DNA from: Affinibrenneria salicis
GTDB taxonomy: Bacteria; Pseudomonadota; Gammaproteobacteria; Enterobacterales; Enterobacteriaceae
NCBI RefSeq assembly: GCF_008710095.1
Contig: NZ_VYKJ01000008.1
Coordinates: forward strand, 62,001-126,000
Reading direction: 5' to 3'
DNA: 64,000 bases
Each line of letters begins with the position of its first letter. The first letter of the stretch is position 1. The notes under the pieces are model-generated. The model worked only from the letters and a program-made list of their open reading frames with translations, made no database searches and was not told the origin of the DNA. The position numbers were made by a program, and so were the translations under genes. This document shows, one piece after another, positions 46,060 to 57,772 of this stretch.

Positions 46060-46930
46060 CTCTTTACGCTACCGGGCTCTGCCGATCGCGGTGGTGATGG
46101 CGGTGGCGATCCTGTTCTGGTATCTGCTGGCCATCGGCCTGAATGCGCCGGGGGCGATTGATCGCACCCTCGCGCCGGGCGGCGCCTGGGGCTGGCGCGA
46201 TCTGGTCGGCGCCACGATGAATATGTCGCGGCCGATATTGCCGCTGCCGCATCAGATCGCGGCGGATATCTGGACCAGTCTGAGCAAATGGCCGCTGACC
46301 TCGCCGCGCAATTTATTGCTGCATACCTGGGTGACGGCCAGCGCGGCGCTGACCGGCTTCGCCATGGGGGTGGCGCTCGGTCTGCTGCTGGCGATCTGCA
46401 TCGTGCATTCACGCACGCTGGATAAGGCGCTGCTGCCGTGGATCGTGGCGTCGCAAACGGTGCCGGTGCTGGCGATTGCGCCGATCGTGCTGATTATTCT
46501 CGGCAGTCTCGGTATCACCGGCATGCTGCCGAAGGCCACTATCGCGATGTACCTGTGCTTTTTCCCGGTGACGATCGCTACCGTGCAGGGGCTGCGTTCG
46601 CCGCCGAGGCTGGAGATGGAGCTCATTCATACCTATGCCGCCACCCGCATCGATACCTTCTGGATGGTCAGGCTGCCTTCCGCGCTGCCTTATCTTTTCC
46701 CGGCCTTCCGCGTGGCAATCGCCAGCGGGCTGGTGGGCACCATGGTGGCGGAGTTGCCGACCGGGGCGCAGGCGGGGCTGGGCGCCCGTCTGCTGACCGG
46801 CTCCTACTACGGCAATACCATTCAGATCTGGTCGGCGTTAGTGATGGCGTCTTTGCTCGGCCTGTTGTTGACCGCGCTGGTCAGCCTGACTGAATACGCG
46901 CTCATGACACGTCGTAAGGGGGCACGCTGA
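46049..46930 (+). CDS. ABC importer permease 1, SsuC/TauC type
   Basis: A 293-residue permease with six to seven helices. The cytoplasmic EAA-type loop reads MELIHTYAATRIDTFWMVRL followed by PSALPYLFPAF. The open frame runs back into the ATPase gene, but MNINSLRYRALPIAVVMAVA at 46049, preceded by GAGGGG, is the likely start. It ends in a TGATG overlap with permease 2. The two different permeases form a heterodimer. Confidence 0.88.
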   Translation: MNINSLRYRALPIAVVMAVAILFWYLLAIGLNAPGAIDRTLAPGGAWGWRDLVGATMNMSRPILPLPHQIAADIWTSLSKWPLTSPRNLLLHTWVTASAALTGFAMGVALGLLLAICIVHSRTLDKALLPWIVASQTVPVLAIAPIVLIILGSLGITGMLPKATIAMYLCFFPVTIATVQGLRSPPRLEMELIHTYAATRIDTFWMVRLPSALPYLFPAFRVAIASGLVGTMVAELPTGAQAGLGARLLTGSYYGNTIQIWSALVMASLLGLLLTALVSLTEYALMTRRKGAR

Positions 46931-48027
46931 TGCGTAAATATGTTCCGGGCCGTCTGGGCCTGCTGGTGGCGTTGATCCTGGTATTGATGGGGTTTGCGCA
47001 ACTGATTCCCGACGCCGGCAGGGGCGGCGTACCGATTCTAATCCTCGACGCGTTGTTGCTGTGCGCGTTGCTGATGGCCTTGTATCCCTGTCTGTCGCTT
47101 TGGTATCTGGGCCTGTTGATGCTGCCGGTGGCGGCGAGCGCCGGACTGCTGATGCGCGGCGAAACGATGGCGCAGGCGAACGCCCTGTACTGGCTGGCGC
47201 TGATGGCGCTGGCGCTGCTGGCCTGCCATAGCGTGCAGCGTCTGGCGAATAGCCGCGCCAGGCGGTTGCCCGACGGCGCCGTGGCGACGCTGTTCGGTCT
47301 CTGGGTGCTGTATTTCTGGCAACTGCTGGTGACGGTGTTCGCGGTGCCGCAGGTGCTGCTGCCGGCGCCGCTCGATATTGTGCGTGCGCTGTATGACAAC
47401 GCCGGGCTGTTGACCGGCGACTTCGTGCAGACGGTGCTGAAGTCGGTGCTGGTGGGTTATCTGCTGGGCAGCGGCATGGGGATCGCGGTGGGCATTCTGA
47501 TCGATCGCATGCCGTTCCTGCAGCGCGGTCTGCTGCCGCTGGCCAACCTGACCAGTACGATCCCGCTGGTGGGCGTCGCGCCGATCGCGGTGATGTGGTT
47601 TGGTTTTGACTGGCCTTCGAAGGCGGCGGTGATTGTACTGGTGACCTTCTTTCCCGCGCTGGTCAGCACTCTGGCGGGACTGCAGGCCAGCGGCAAACTG
47701 GAGCGCGAGCTGATGTATTGCTATGCCGCCACGCCGCGCAAGACGCTGTGGGTGCTGCGCATACCCGCGGCGCTGCCCTTTATCTTCGGCGCGCTGAAGG
47801 TTAACGCCGCGCTGGCGCTGATTAGCGCGATCGTTGCCGAGTATTTCGGCTCACCGACGGCCGGACTGGGCTTTCGTATTTCCACCGAGGCGGCGCGCAT
47901 GCATATGTCTATCGTGTGGGCGGCGATTGTGGTCGCCTCGGTGGTCGGGTCGCTGTGCTATGCGCTGCTGGTGCGGCTGGAAAGAAAGGTTAACTTCTGG
48001 CATCCCTCTGTGCGCGGGGCGTCATAG
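46930..48027 (+). CDS. ABC importer permease 2 with N-terminal membrane extension
   Basis: A 365-residue permease. The C-terminal 250 residues are a standard SsuC/TauC domain with RELMYCYAATPRKTLWVLRI as the EAA loop. The first 110 residues form about four additional helices (from LGLLVALILVLMGFAQLI to YWLALMALALLACH), beyond the usual family size. The role of the extension is unknown. A start in TGATG couples it to permease 1. Confidence 0.88.
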   Translation: MRKYVPGRLGLLVALILVLMGFAQLIPDAGRGGVPILILDALLLCALLMALYPCLSLWYLGLLMLPVAASAGLLMRGETMAQANALYWLALMALALLACHSVQRLANSRARRLPDGAVATLFGLWVLYFWQLLVTVFAVPQVLLPAPLDIVRALYDNAGLLTGDFVQTVLKSVLVGYLLGSGMGIAVGILIDRMPFLQRGLLPLANLTSTIPLVGVAPIAVMWFGFDWPSKAAVIVLVTFFPALVSTLAGLQASGKLERELMYCYAATPRKTLWVLRIPAALPFIFGALKVNAALALISAIVAEYFGSPTAGLGFRISTEAARMHMSIVWAAIVVASVVGSLCYALLVRLERKVNFWHPSVRGAS

Positions 48028-48147
48028 TCTGTTGGGTAACAAGAACCGCTCTGTTGCGGGCCGCCCGCGGCCTGAACGGGTAAAGAGATCATCCGTCACT
48101 GATAAACGTCGTTGTGTGTTCCACTTTAAAAACCCGAGGATACTCAG

Positions 48148-49161
48148 ATGAGAAATCGTTCCGCTTTTCGCAAATGCCTGATCGCGGCCGCCACGACGCT
48201 GGCCCTGTCGCTGACCGCCGGCGCGTATGCCGCAGAAAAAGTCACTCTGCAGCTTAAATGGTTGCCTCAGGCGCAGTTCGCGGGCTACTACGTGGCGCAG
48301 GCAAAAGGCTATTACAAGGAGGCCGGGCTGGATGTCACTATTAAACCAGGCGGGACCGATATCTCTCCGGTACAGGTGATCGCCGGCAAATCGGCGGACG
48401 TGATCGTGAACTGGATGCCGGATGCGCTGGCGGCGCGCGAGTCCGGGGTGGCGCTGGTGAACATCGCGCAGATCTTTGACCGCTCGGGCATGATGCTGAC
48501 CTGCCGTAAATCGACCGGGATTAAAACGCCGGCGGATTTAAAAGGTAAAACGCTGGGCGTCTGGTTTGGCGGCAATGAGTATCCGTTCTTTAACTGGATG
48601 CATAAACTGGGCTATAAGCCTGATACGGACATCAAAGTGCTGAAACAGGGCTTTAACGTCGACCCGCTGCTGCAGAATCAGGCCGCCTGCATTTCCACCA
48701 TGAACTATAACGAGTACTGGCAGCTGATCGACGCCGGCATGAAGGCGGACGATTTGATTTCGTTCCCGTATGAGGACCAGGGCGTTTCCACGCTGGAAGA
48801 CGGGCTGTACGTGCTGGATTCCAGCCTGAAAGATCCGGCTTTCGTCGCCAAAATGGCGAAATTCCTGAAGGCGACCTATAGAGGCTGGAACGAGGCGGTG
48901 AACAACCCGGCCGAAGCCGCGGAAATCGTGGTGAATGAGGATTCGTCCGGCTCCGCGACGGTAGAAGTGCAGCAGCGGCAGATGGAAAACGTCGCCAAAC
49001 TGATCACTAACGCCAACACGCCGAAAATCGGTTATCTGGATCCCGCCGCTTACCGCCGTACGGTGGACGTCTTGCTGAGCGGCGGCGGGGCCTCGGTCAT
49101 CAAGAAAGATCCGGGCGAGGCCGCGATGACCCACGTGGTCTGGGAAGCGGCCGCCAGGTAA
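48148..49161 (+). CDS. NMT1/THI5-type periplasmic binding protein
   Basis: A 337-residue receptor. A signal peptide ends near SLTAGAYA-AEK (about residue 29). The mature part starts with VTLQLKWLPQAQFAGYYVAQ and AKGYYKEAGLDVTIKPGG, the NMT1/ThiY signature of proteins that bind pyrimidine-type ligands. Because a full pyrimidine pathway follows, the ligand is probably uracil, thymine or a related pyrimidine. GAGGATACTCAG precedes the start. The gene sits 120 bases after permease 2. Confidence 0.88.
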   Translation: MRNRSAFRKCLIAAATTLALSLTAGAYAAEKVTLQLKWLPQAQFAGYYVAQAKGYYKEAGLDVTIKPGGTDISPVQVIAGKSADVIVNWMPDALAARESGVALVNIAQIFDRSGMMLTCRKSTGIKTPADLKGKTLGVWFGGNEYPFFNWMHKLGYKPDTDIKVLKQGFNVDPLLQNQAACISTMNYNEYWQLIDAGMKADDLISFPYEDQGVSTLEDGLYVLDSSLKDPAFVAKMAKFLKATYRGWNEAVNNPAEAAEIVVNEDSSGSATVEVQQRQMENVAKLITNANTPKIGYLDPAAYRRTVDVLLSGGGASVIKKDPGEAAMTHVVWEAAAR

Positions 49162-49330
49162 CGCCGGATAATCGACGGTCGTCCGCGCCGTTCGCGTCCG
49201 TCTTTCCCGCCTTATCGGCGGGCAGCGGCGGAGATGATGAGAAAAAGCGAGGCGCGGCGGCCCGCCGTGAAGCGGCCGCGCCGGGCAAGGTCCGGCCGGC
49301 GGGCGAAGCAAAACGGAGGAAGGAGAAAAA

Positions 49331-49975
49331 ATGTTGGCGAATACATTAGTCGATGAGCCGGCCAAAGGCCGTATCCGGCTCGATAACGAGGCGAATATTC
49401 TGCTGGCGGCGGAGCGCGTTTTCGCGCGCTTTGGTTTTAAAGGCACCACCATGGCGTTGATCGCCGAAGAGGCGAATCTGCCGAAGCCCAACCTGCATTA
49501 TTACTTCGGCAACAAACAGAATCTGTATTTACGGGTGCTGGACGATATTCTGCGCGACTGGCTGGCGCCGCTGGAACACTTTTATCCACAGGCCGATCCG
49601 CGTGCGGCGATTGACCAATACGTGCGGCAAAAAATGCGGCTGACCTTTGAACGGCCGTATGCTTCAAAGCTGTTCGCCAACGAAATTCTGCAGGGCGCGC
49701 CAATGGTGCATGAATTGCTGAAGACGCATCTGCACGATCTGGTGGCCAGTAAAGCGGCGGTGGTGGACGGCTGGATTGCGCAGGGGCTGCTGCGGCCGGT
49801 GGACAGCAAACATTTCTTTTTCTCGATCTGGGCGATGACGCAAACCTACGCCGATTTCGATATCCAGATCGCCGCGGTGCTGGGCGACGAAGCCAATGCG
49901 CCGGCAGCGCGGCAGCGCGCGATCGATCATGTGCTGAACAGCGTTTTCCGAATTTGCGGGCTGGAGGCCGCCTGA
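49331..49975 (+). CDS. RutR-like TetR-family regulator
   Basis: A 214-residue regulator. The helix-turn-helix (about 22-68) includes RVFARFGFKGTTMALIAEEA and LPKPNLHYYFGNKQNLYLRVLDDI in pieces, and the C-terminal domain has FERPYASKLFANEILQGAP, the RutR C-terminal pattern. RutR of E. coli binds uracil or thymine and releases the TTGACCA-N2-TGGTCAA operator. Similar palindromes lie before both neighbouring operons. GGAGGAAGGAG precedes the start. It follows the importer genes and precedes preT. Confidence 0.85.
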   Translation: MLANTLVDEPAKGRIRLDNEANILLAAERVFARFGFKGTTMALIAEEANLPKPNLHYYFGNKQNLYLRVLDDILRDWLAPLEHFYPQADPRAAIDQYVRQKMRLTFERPYASKLFANEILQGAPMVHELLKTHLHDLVASKAAVVDGWIAQGLLRPVDSKHFFFSIWAMTQTYADFDIQIAAVLGDEANAPAARQRAIDHVLNSVFRICGLEAA

Positions 49976-50173
49976 GCCGTTAACCCCCGCTGATCTTCCG
50001 CCTGTTTCTCCCTCATTTTGTTCTTCCCGTCGCGGCTGTGAATCCGGAATTGGGCGGCATTGTCGTCAATCGTGGGGCAATGTGCACCGAAAAGAGACAT
50101 AACATCCGTAAACGTGAAAAATCCAGTTTGGGTAACATCTTGTTTTTTATGAGTATTGTCGTTTTTTAAAAAA

Positions 50174-50189
50174 TGGCACATAAATCGCA
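50174..50189 (+). promoter_or_regulatory. Sigma-54 promoter of the pre-hydantoinase operon
   Basis: TGGCACATAAATCGCA has a perfect minus-24 TGGCACA, GG and GC (50175-50176 and 50187-50188) separated by 10 bases, and TCGC one base off TTGC. Transcription would start near 50200, leaving a leader of about 170 bases before preT. Confidence 0.75.
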
Positions 50190-50205
50190 TGGTTAGTCAG
50201 GAAAC

Positions 50206-50221
50206 TTAACTATTTGGTCAG
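50206..50221. promoter_or_regulatory. RutR-like palindrome, site 2
   Basis: TTAACTATTTGGTCAG matches 11 of 14 defined positions of TTGACCA-N2-TGGTCAA. It starts 18 bases after the minus-12 GC of the sigma-54 promoter, the same arrangement as at site 1. Binding there would block transcript initiation. Confidence 0.65.
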
Positions 50222-50371
50222 GATTTTTGCAAGGCGTGGCGCCACCGTCCTTTCCTTATCCGACGTTAGCGGGAGAACCACTATGAGCCATCGAAAGCAA
50301 GGCGTTACAGGCAGGCCGTTGGTGCTTTGCCCTCGAGACCCTGATGTTGACCAGATGAAGGAGTATGCCGC

Positions 50372-51782
50372 ATGAAAAGCGAATTACCGGTTGGTATCGA
50401 TACGCCGGGCATTCAGTCCGCGCGGCTGAGCGACGCGGTATACGACAGTCATTTCAGCGACAGCGCCCCGCCGTTGAGCAAGGTTCAGGCGGTAATTGAG
50501 GCGGAGCGTTGCTACTACTGCTACGACGCGCCCTGCACCCGCTCCTGTCCGGCGGATATTGATGTGCCGAGCTTTATTCACCGTATCGCGCAGGACAACG
50601 TGCGCGGGGCGGCCGAGGCTATTCTGAGCGAAAACGTGCTGGGCGGCATGTGCGCGCGCGTTTGTCCCACCGAAACCCTGTGCGAACAGTCCTGCGTGCG
50701 CAATCAGCAGGACGGCAAGCCGGTGCAGATCGGCCTGCTGCAGCGTTATGCCACGGACGCCTATCTTTCCAGCCCGGGTCAGCCGTTATTTAACCGCGCC
50801 ATGCCCACCGGCAAAAAAGTGGCGGTGGTCGGCGCCGGCCCGGCGGGTTTAACCGTGGCGCATTATCTTGCGCGCCAGGGACATCGCGTGGTGGTGTTCG
50901 ACGCGCAAGAGAAGCCGGGCGGCCTGAACGAATACGGGCTGGCGAGCTACAAAACCACCGACGACTTCGCTCAGCGCGAAATCGCCTGGTTGCTGTCGAT
51001 CGGCGGTATTGAACTGCGGCTGAATCAGCGGCTGGGGCGCGATATCGCGCTGGATACGCTGCGCGCCGACTATGACGCGCTGTTCCTCGGCATGGGGCTG
51101 GGCGGCGTCAATGCGCTGGGCATCGACGAACCGCCGCTGGCGGGGGTGCGCGAAGCGGTCGATTTCATTGCCGAACTGCGTCAGGCGTCGCATCCGCGCG
51201 AGGTGGCCATCGGTCGCAGCGTGGTGGTGATCGGCGGCGGCATGACGGCCGTCGATGCGGCGGTACAGGCGAAAAAGCTGGGCGCTCGCGAAGTTGCGAT
51301 GGTGTATCGCCGCGGCGCGGAAGCGATGAAAGCCTCGCCTCATGAGCAGGAGTGGGCCAAATCCAACGGCGTCACGATCCGTCACTGGGCGGCGCCGCAG
51401 GCTATTCACGGCGCAGACGGTCGGGTCACGTCGGTCACTTTTGCGGTCATGCAGCCGCAGGCGGGTTCGCTGGCGGCCAGCGGCGAAACCTTTACCCTGC
51501 CGGCCGATATGGTGCTGAAGGCGATCGGCCAGACCTACGACGCCAGCCTGACCGGCGAGTCGGTCGCGCTGAAGGGCGGCCGCATCGTCACCGATGAGCA
51601 GGGCCGCACTTCGCTGGCCGGCGTCTGGGCGGGCGGCGACTGCTGCGCCGACGGTCTGGATCTGACGGTGGACGCGGTGCGTCAGGGCAAGGCGGCGGCG
51701 AAATCGATCGATGCGCTGCTGCGCCCCGGCGCCGGCCGGTCGGCGAACGGTAAACCTTCAATGAGCGAGCAGGAGTATTTAC

Positions 51783-51790
<8 letters not shown>
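50372..51790 (+). CDS. preT: Dihydropyrimidine dehydrogenase subunit PreT
   Basis: A 472-residue NADH- and FAD-dependent Fe-S subunit. N-terminal Cys-rich motifs CYYCYDAPCTRSCPADID and CARVCPTETLCEQSCV bind two [4Fe-4S] clusters; the FAD site is VAVVGAGPAGLTVAHYL and the NADH site VVVIGGGMTAVDAA. With PreA it reduces uracil and thymine to the 5,6-dihydro forms. It is longer than E. coli PreT (about 412) at the C terminus. GAAGGAG precedes the start, and it overlaps preA by 8 bases. Confidence 0.93.
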
Positions 51791-54603
<2,813 letters not shown>

Positions 54604-54722
54604 GTCGAACAATACCCACCCGATTTCACGCCGCGCGGCGTCAACCGGCCCGCAGCCTGAAAGATGACGGATATAACCGCGAGTAAGAAGGTGACTTTAC
54701 TCCAGCCATGAGGAAATCTGTT

Positions 54723-56012
54723 ATGAACAGCGAAGTGTTATCCGCAACCAAAACGAAGACTGACATTACCGACCTGCGTATTGACGGCGAACGCCTGTGG
54801 CAGTCGCTAATGGATCTGGCGACGATCGGCGCCACGCCTAAAGGTGGCGTCTGCCGGTTGACCTTAACGGATTTGGATCGTCAGGGACGCGATCTGGTGG
54901 TGGGCTGGGGCAAAGCCGCCGGACTGTCGGTTGAGATCGATAAAATCGGCAACGTATTTATGCGCCGCGCCGGACGCAATAACGCCCTGCCGCCGGTGGT
55001 GGCGGGCAGCCATATCGATACCCAGCCGACCGGCGGCAAGTTCGACGGCAACTTCGGCGTGCTGTCCGCGCTGGAAGTGATCCGCACGCTGAACGATAAC
55101 AAGATTGAAACCGACGCGCCGGTGGAAATGGTGTTCTGGACCAACGAGGAAGGCTCGCGTTTTGTGCCGGTGATGATGGGCTCCGGCGTGTTTGCCGGCA
55201 TCTTTCCGATAGAGCACGCCTATGCCGCGCAGGATGTGGACGGCAAAAGCGTGCAGGACGAACTGGAGAAAATCGGTTATGCCGGTCCGCAGACGCCGGG
55301 CGATCATCCGATCGGCGCCTACTTTGAAGCGCATATCGAGCAGGGGCCGATTCTGGAAGATCAGAACGTGGAAATCGGCGTGGTGCAGGCGGTGCTGGGA
55401 ATTCGCTGGTATGACTGCGTGGTGACCGGGATGGAGTCGCACGCCGGGCCGACGCCGATGGCGCTGCGTAAGGATGCGCTGCAGGTCGCCACCCGGGTCA
55501 TGCAGGAGGTGATCGCCATTGCCGATCGCTTTGCGCCGCACGGTCGCGGTACGGTCGGTATGGTGCAGGTGCATCCCAACAGCCGTAACGTGGTGCCGGG
55601 CAGCGTGAAGTTCTCCATTGATTTCCGTAACCTGACCGATGAATTGGTGGACGAGATGGATGCGGCGCTGAAGACGTACCTGGCCGAACTGAGTGCGGAA
55701 ACCGGGCTGGATATTCAGCTGACCCAGGTGTCGCAGTATCCGGCGGCGCCGTTCCACCCGGACTGCAAAGAGGCGGTGCGCCGCGCGGCCGATACGCTCG
55801 GCTATTCCAGTATGGATATCGTCTCCGGCGCCGGACACGACGCGGTGTATATGTCCGGGCTGGCGCCGACCGGTATGATCTTTATCCCGTGTAAAGACGG
55901 CATCAGTCACAATGAGATCGAATACTCATCGCCGCAGCAGGTTACCGCCGGCGCCAACGTGCTGCTGCATGCGGTGCTGGAAACCGCCGGCGTGGCGGGT
56001 CGCGGCGCTTAA
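54723..56012 (+). CDS. Beta-ureidopropionase / N-carbamoyl amidohydrolase (M20 family)
   Basis: A 429-residue Zn-dependent amidohydrolase of the allantoate amidohydrolase/HyuC group. Metal and substrate motifs are GSHIDTQPTGGKFDGNFGVL, WTNEEGSRF, AHIEQGPILE, SHAGPTPMA and a late His in CKDGISHNEIEYSS. It should convert N-carbamoyl-beta-alanine to beta-alanine, CO2 and ammonia. The ATG at 54723 is preferred over 54708, which overlaps the GAGGAAAT site. A partial dispersed-repeat end (GCAGCCTGAAAGATGACGG) lies in the 119-base gap before it. Confidence 0.9.
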   Translation: MNSEVLSATKTKTDITDLRIDGERLWQSLMDLATIGATPKGGVCRLTLTDLDRQGRDLVVGWGKAAGLSVEIDKIGNVFMRRAGRNNALPPVVAGSHIDTQPTGGKFDGNFGVLSALEVIRTLNDNKIETDAPVEMVFWTNEEGSRFVPVMMGSGVFAGIFPIEHAYAAQDVDGKSVQDELEKIGYAGPQTPGDHPIGAYFEAHIEQGPILEDQNVEIGVVQAVLGIRWYDCVVTGMESHAGPTPMALRKDALQVATRVMQEVIAIADRFAPHGRGTVGMVQVHPNSRNVVPGSVKFSIDFRNLTDELVDEMDAALKTYLAELSAETGLDIQLTQVSQYPAAPFHPDCKEAVRRAADTLGYSSMDIVSGAGHDAVYMSGLAPTGMIFIPCKDGISHNEIEYSSPQQVTAGANVLLHAVLETAGVAGRGA

Positions 56013-56614
56013 CGCGCCGGCCATTCAGCCTTCCCGCGCCTCCCGGTTCATGCCGGCGGCGCGTCGATGATTTAAGCGACACGACGGGGAATTCAGCGAT
56101 GAGGCGCCCGCGGGGCACTTCGTCCCTGCCGGGCGCGCATCCGGCTAACGCCGCAGCTGCCGCTCAAACATATCTATGTCATCATCAAATAAAAAGAGGG
56201 TGACTGTACGGCCAGATGGTTTTTCTGACGGGCCGGCGATCGCGGGTCGTTGCGCCGCCAGGCCTCATCCTCAATTGCCTGCTGTCATCGCGCGTGACGA
56301 GTCTGTTCGTTTTGGTCTATCTATACTCTTGCTGAGAGCATTCCCACAGGCGTTCCTGCCGCTAAGGCAATTGCGCGATTTTTTGTGGATACCCTTCGAT
56401 GGATCTCCGACGGGACCGAGACTTTTTTTAGCGCCTGGCGGCCTCTTTAGTTCGCGCCGCGGTTATGTCCGATCTGCGGTGTTTCTTCCCCCGATAATTT
56501 CGCCATCTGTTATGCCCAGGAACGCGTCGATCTGTGTCTATCCGCTCACAGACTTTGGCCGTATTGTTGCCGATACGGGCGATACCCGCGGTGGCCGTTT
56601 GAGGGAGAAGGATA
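56013..56614. other. Non-coding gap after the pyrimidine operon
   Basis: About 600 bases with no supported gene. A long plus-strand open frame starting at 56176 crosses into eamA in another frame and is rejected. No terminator with a T-run is evident after the amidohydrolase gene. Confidence 0.45.
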
Positions 56615-57526
56615 ATGTCGGCAAAAGATCGTTTACTTGCACTCTGTGTGGTGCTCGTCTGGGGCATCAATTTTGTGGTGATCAAAGTCGGCCTGCACGA
56701 TATGCCGCCGTTTCTGCTGGCGGGGCTGCGCTTCACCCTGGTGGCCTTGCCCGCCATCTTTTTTTTCCCCAGACCCGCCATTCCGCTGCGCTGGCTGCTG
56801 GCCTACGGTATGACGATGAGTTTTGGCCAGTTCGGCTTCTTATTCTGCGCGATTAAACTCGGCATGCCGGCCGGACTGGCTTCGCTGGTGATCCAGTGCC
56901 AGGTGTTCTTTACTCTGCTGATCGGCGCCGGCCTGCTGGCGGAAAAACTCAGGTGGCACCATATCGCCGGCATGCTGATCGCCACGCTGGGCATGCTGCT
57001 GCTGGCTGAAGGCGGCATGGCGGGCGCCACGGCTGCGGGCATGTCGCCGCTGGCTTTTATGCTGACGCTGGGCGCGGCGCTGTGCTGGGCGTTTGGCAAC
57101 ATCAGCAATAAAGTGATTCTGGCCGGCAACGGCAACGGCGGCGTGATGTCGTTGGTGGTGTGGGGCGCGCTGGTGCCGATCCTGCCTTTCCTGCTCTGTT
57201 CATGGCTGTTCGAAGGGCGGCAGGCCATCGTGGCCAGCCTGATCCATATACGGTTCGCCACGGTATGCGCCTTACTTTATCTGGCGTTTCTCGCCACCAT
57301 TCTCGGTTACGCCATCTGGGGCGATCTGCTGGCGCGTTATGAAACCTGGCGCGTGGCGCCGCTGGCGTTGCTGGTGCCGGTGGTCGGGTTGATCAGCGCC
57401 GCCCTGTTGCTGGGCGAGCGGCTGTCCGCGCTGCAGATCGCGGGCGCGCTGTTCATTATGTCGGGGTTGCTGGTCAATCTGTTCGCCGGACGCCTGTTGG
57501 CGCGGTTGCCGGCGCGTCAGCACTGA
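56615..57526 (+). CDS. eamA: EamA, cysteine/O-acetylserine-type exporter
   Basis: A 303-residue DMT transporter with about ten helices. The N terminus (CVVLVWGINFVVIKVGLHDM) and the C-terminal half (GRYETWRVAPLSLLVPVVGL-like, here LARYETWRVAPLALLVPVVG) closely follow E. coli EamA, which exports O-acetylserine and cysteine. GGGAGAAGG precedes the ATG. It lies between the pyrimidine operon and the AraC gene; its connection with either is not evident. Confidence 0.88.
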   Translation: MSAKDRLLALCVVLVWGINFVVIKVGLHDMPPFLLAGLRFTLVALPAIFFFPRPAIPLRWLLAYGMTMSFGQFGFLFCAIKLGMPAGLASLVIQCQVFFTLLIGAGLLAEKLRWHHIAGMLIATLGMLLLAEGGMAGATAAGMSPLAFMLTLGAALCWAFGNISNKVILAGNGNGGVMSLVVWGALVPILPFLLCSWLFEGRQAIVASLIHIRFATVCALLYLAFLATILGYAIWGDLLARYETWRVAPLALLVPVVGLISAALLLGERLSALQIAGALFIMSGLLVNLFAGRLLARLPARQH

Positions 57527-57699
57527 ATGCCGGACGCCAGGACAACCGGTATTGCCTTGAAAACGAGCAATTCACCCGTTCCGGTGCAGGCTGCGCCGGC
57601 GCGCCATCGCCGTTGTGCCGCCTAATCGATGTTCCGGCTAAAATCGCCGCTGTTTTAGCGATTAATTCCCGCCATTCGCCGAACGGAAAGATAAAAGTC

Positions 57700-57714
57700 T
57701 GCCGGATTTCGATA
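57700..57714. promoter_or_regulatory. TGCCGGATTTCGATA motif, copy 1
   Basis: The 15-base word TGCCGGATTTCGATA occurs here, 59 bases before the AraC-type gene, and again at 58742-58756 before the permease gene. Exact repetition in the two promoters flanking an AraC regulator suggests its binding site. Confidence 0.6.
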
Positions 57715-57772
57715 GGGTTATGGCGCGTTTTTTGCTGCCTGTGATTACCCTTCCTCCCGCTAAGGACAGATT

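Larger units (their letters stand above)
49976..50371. other. preT upstream control region
   Basis: A 396-base gap with no gene. It carries a strong sigma-54 promoter (50174-50189) and a RutR-like palindrome (50206-50221). A further RutR half-site, TTGACCAGATG, lies at 50347-50357. NtrC-type enhancer sites were looked for by eye and not convincingly found. Confidence 0.55.

Noticed and set aside
49976..50173. Possible NtrC enhancer sites upstream of the preT sigma-54 promoter
   Set aside because: Only half-site-like words such as TGTGCACC were seen; none fitted TGCAC-N7-GTGCA, so no site is reported.
56176..56856. A 226-codon plus-strand open frame before and into eamA
   Set aside because: It overlaps eamA in another frame, has no ribosome binding site, no recognisable domain, and its tail is a frame-shifted read of eamA.
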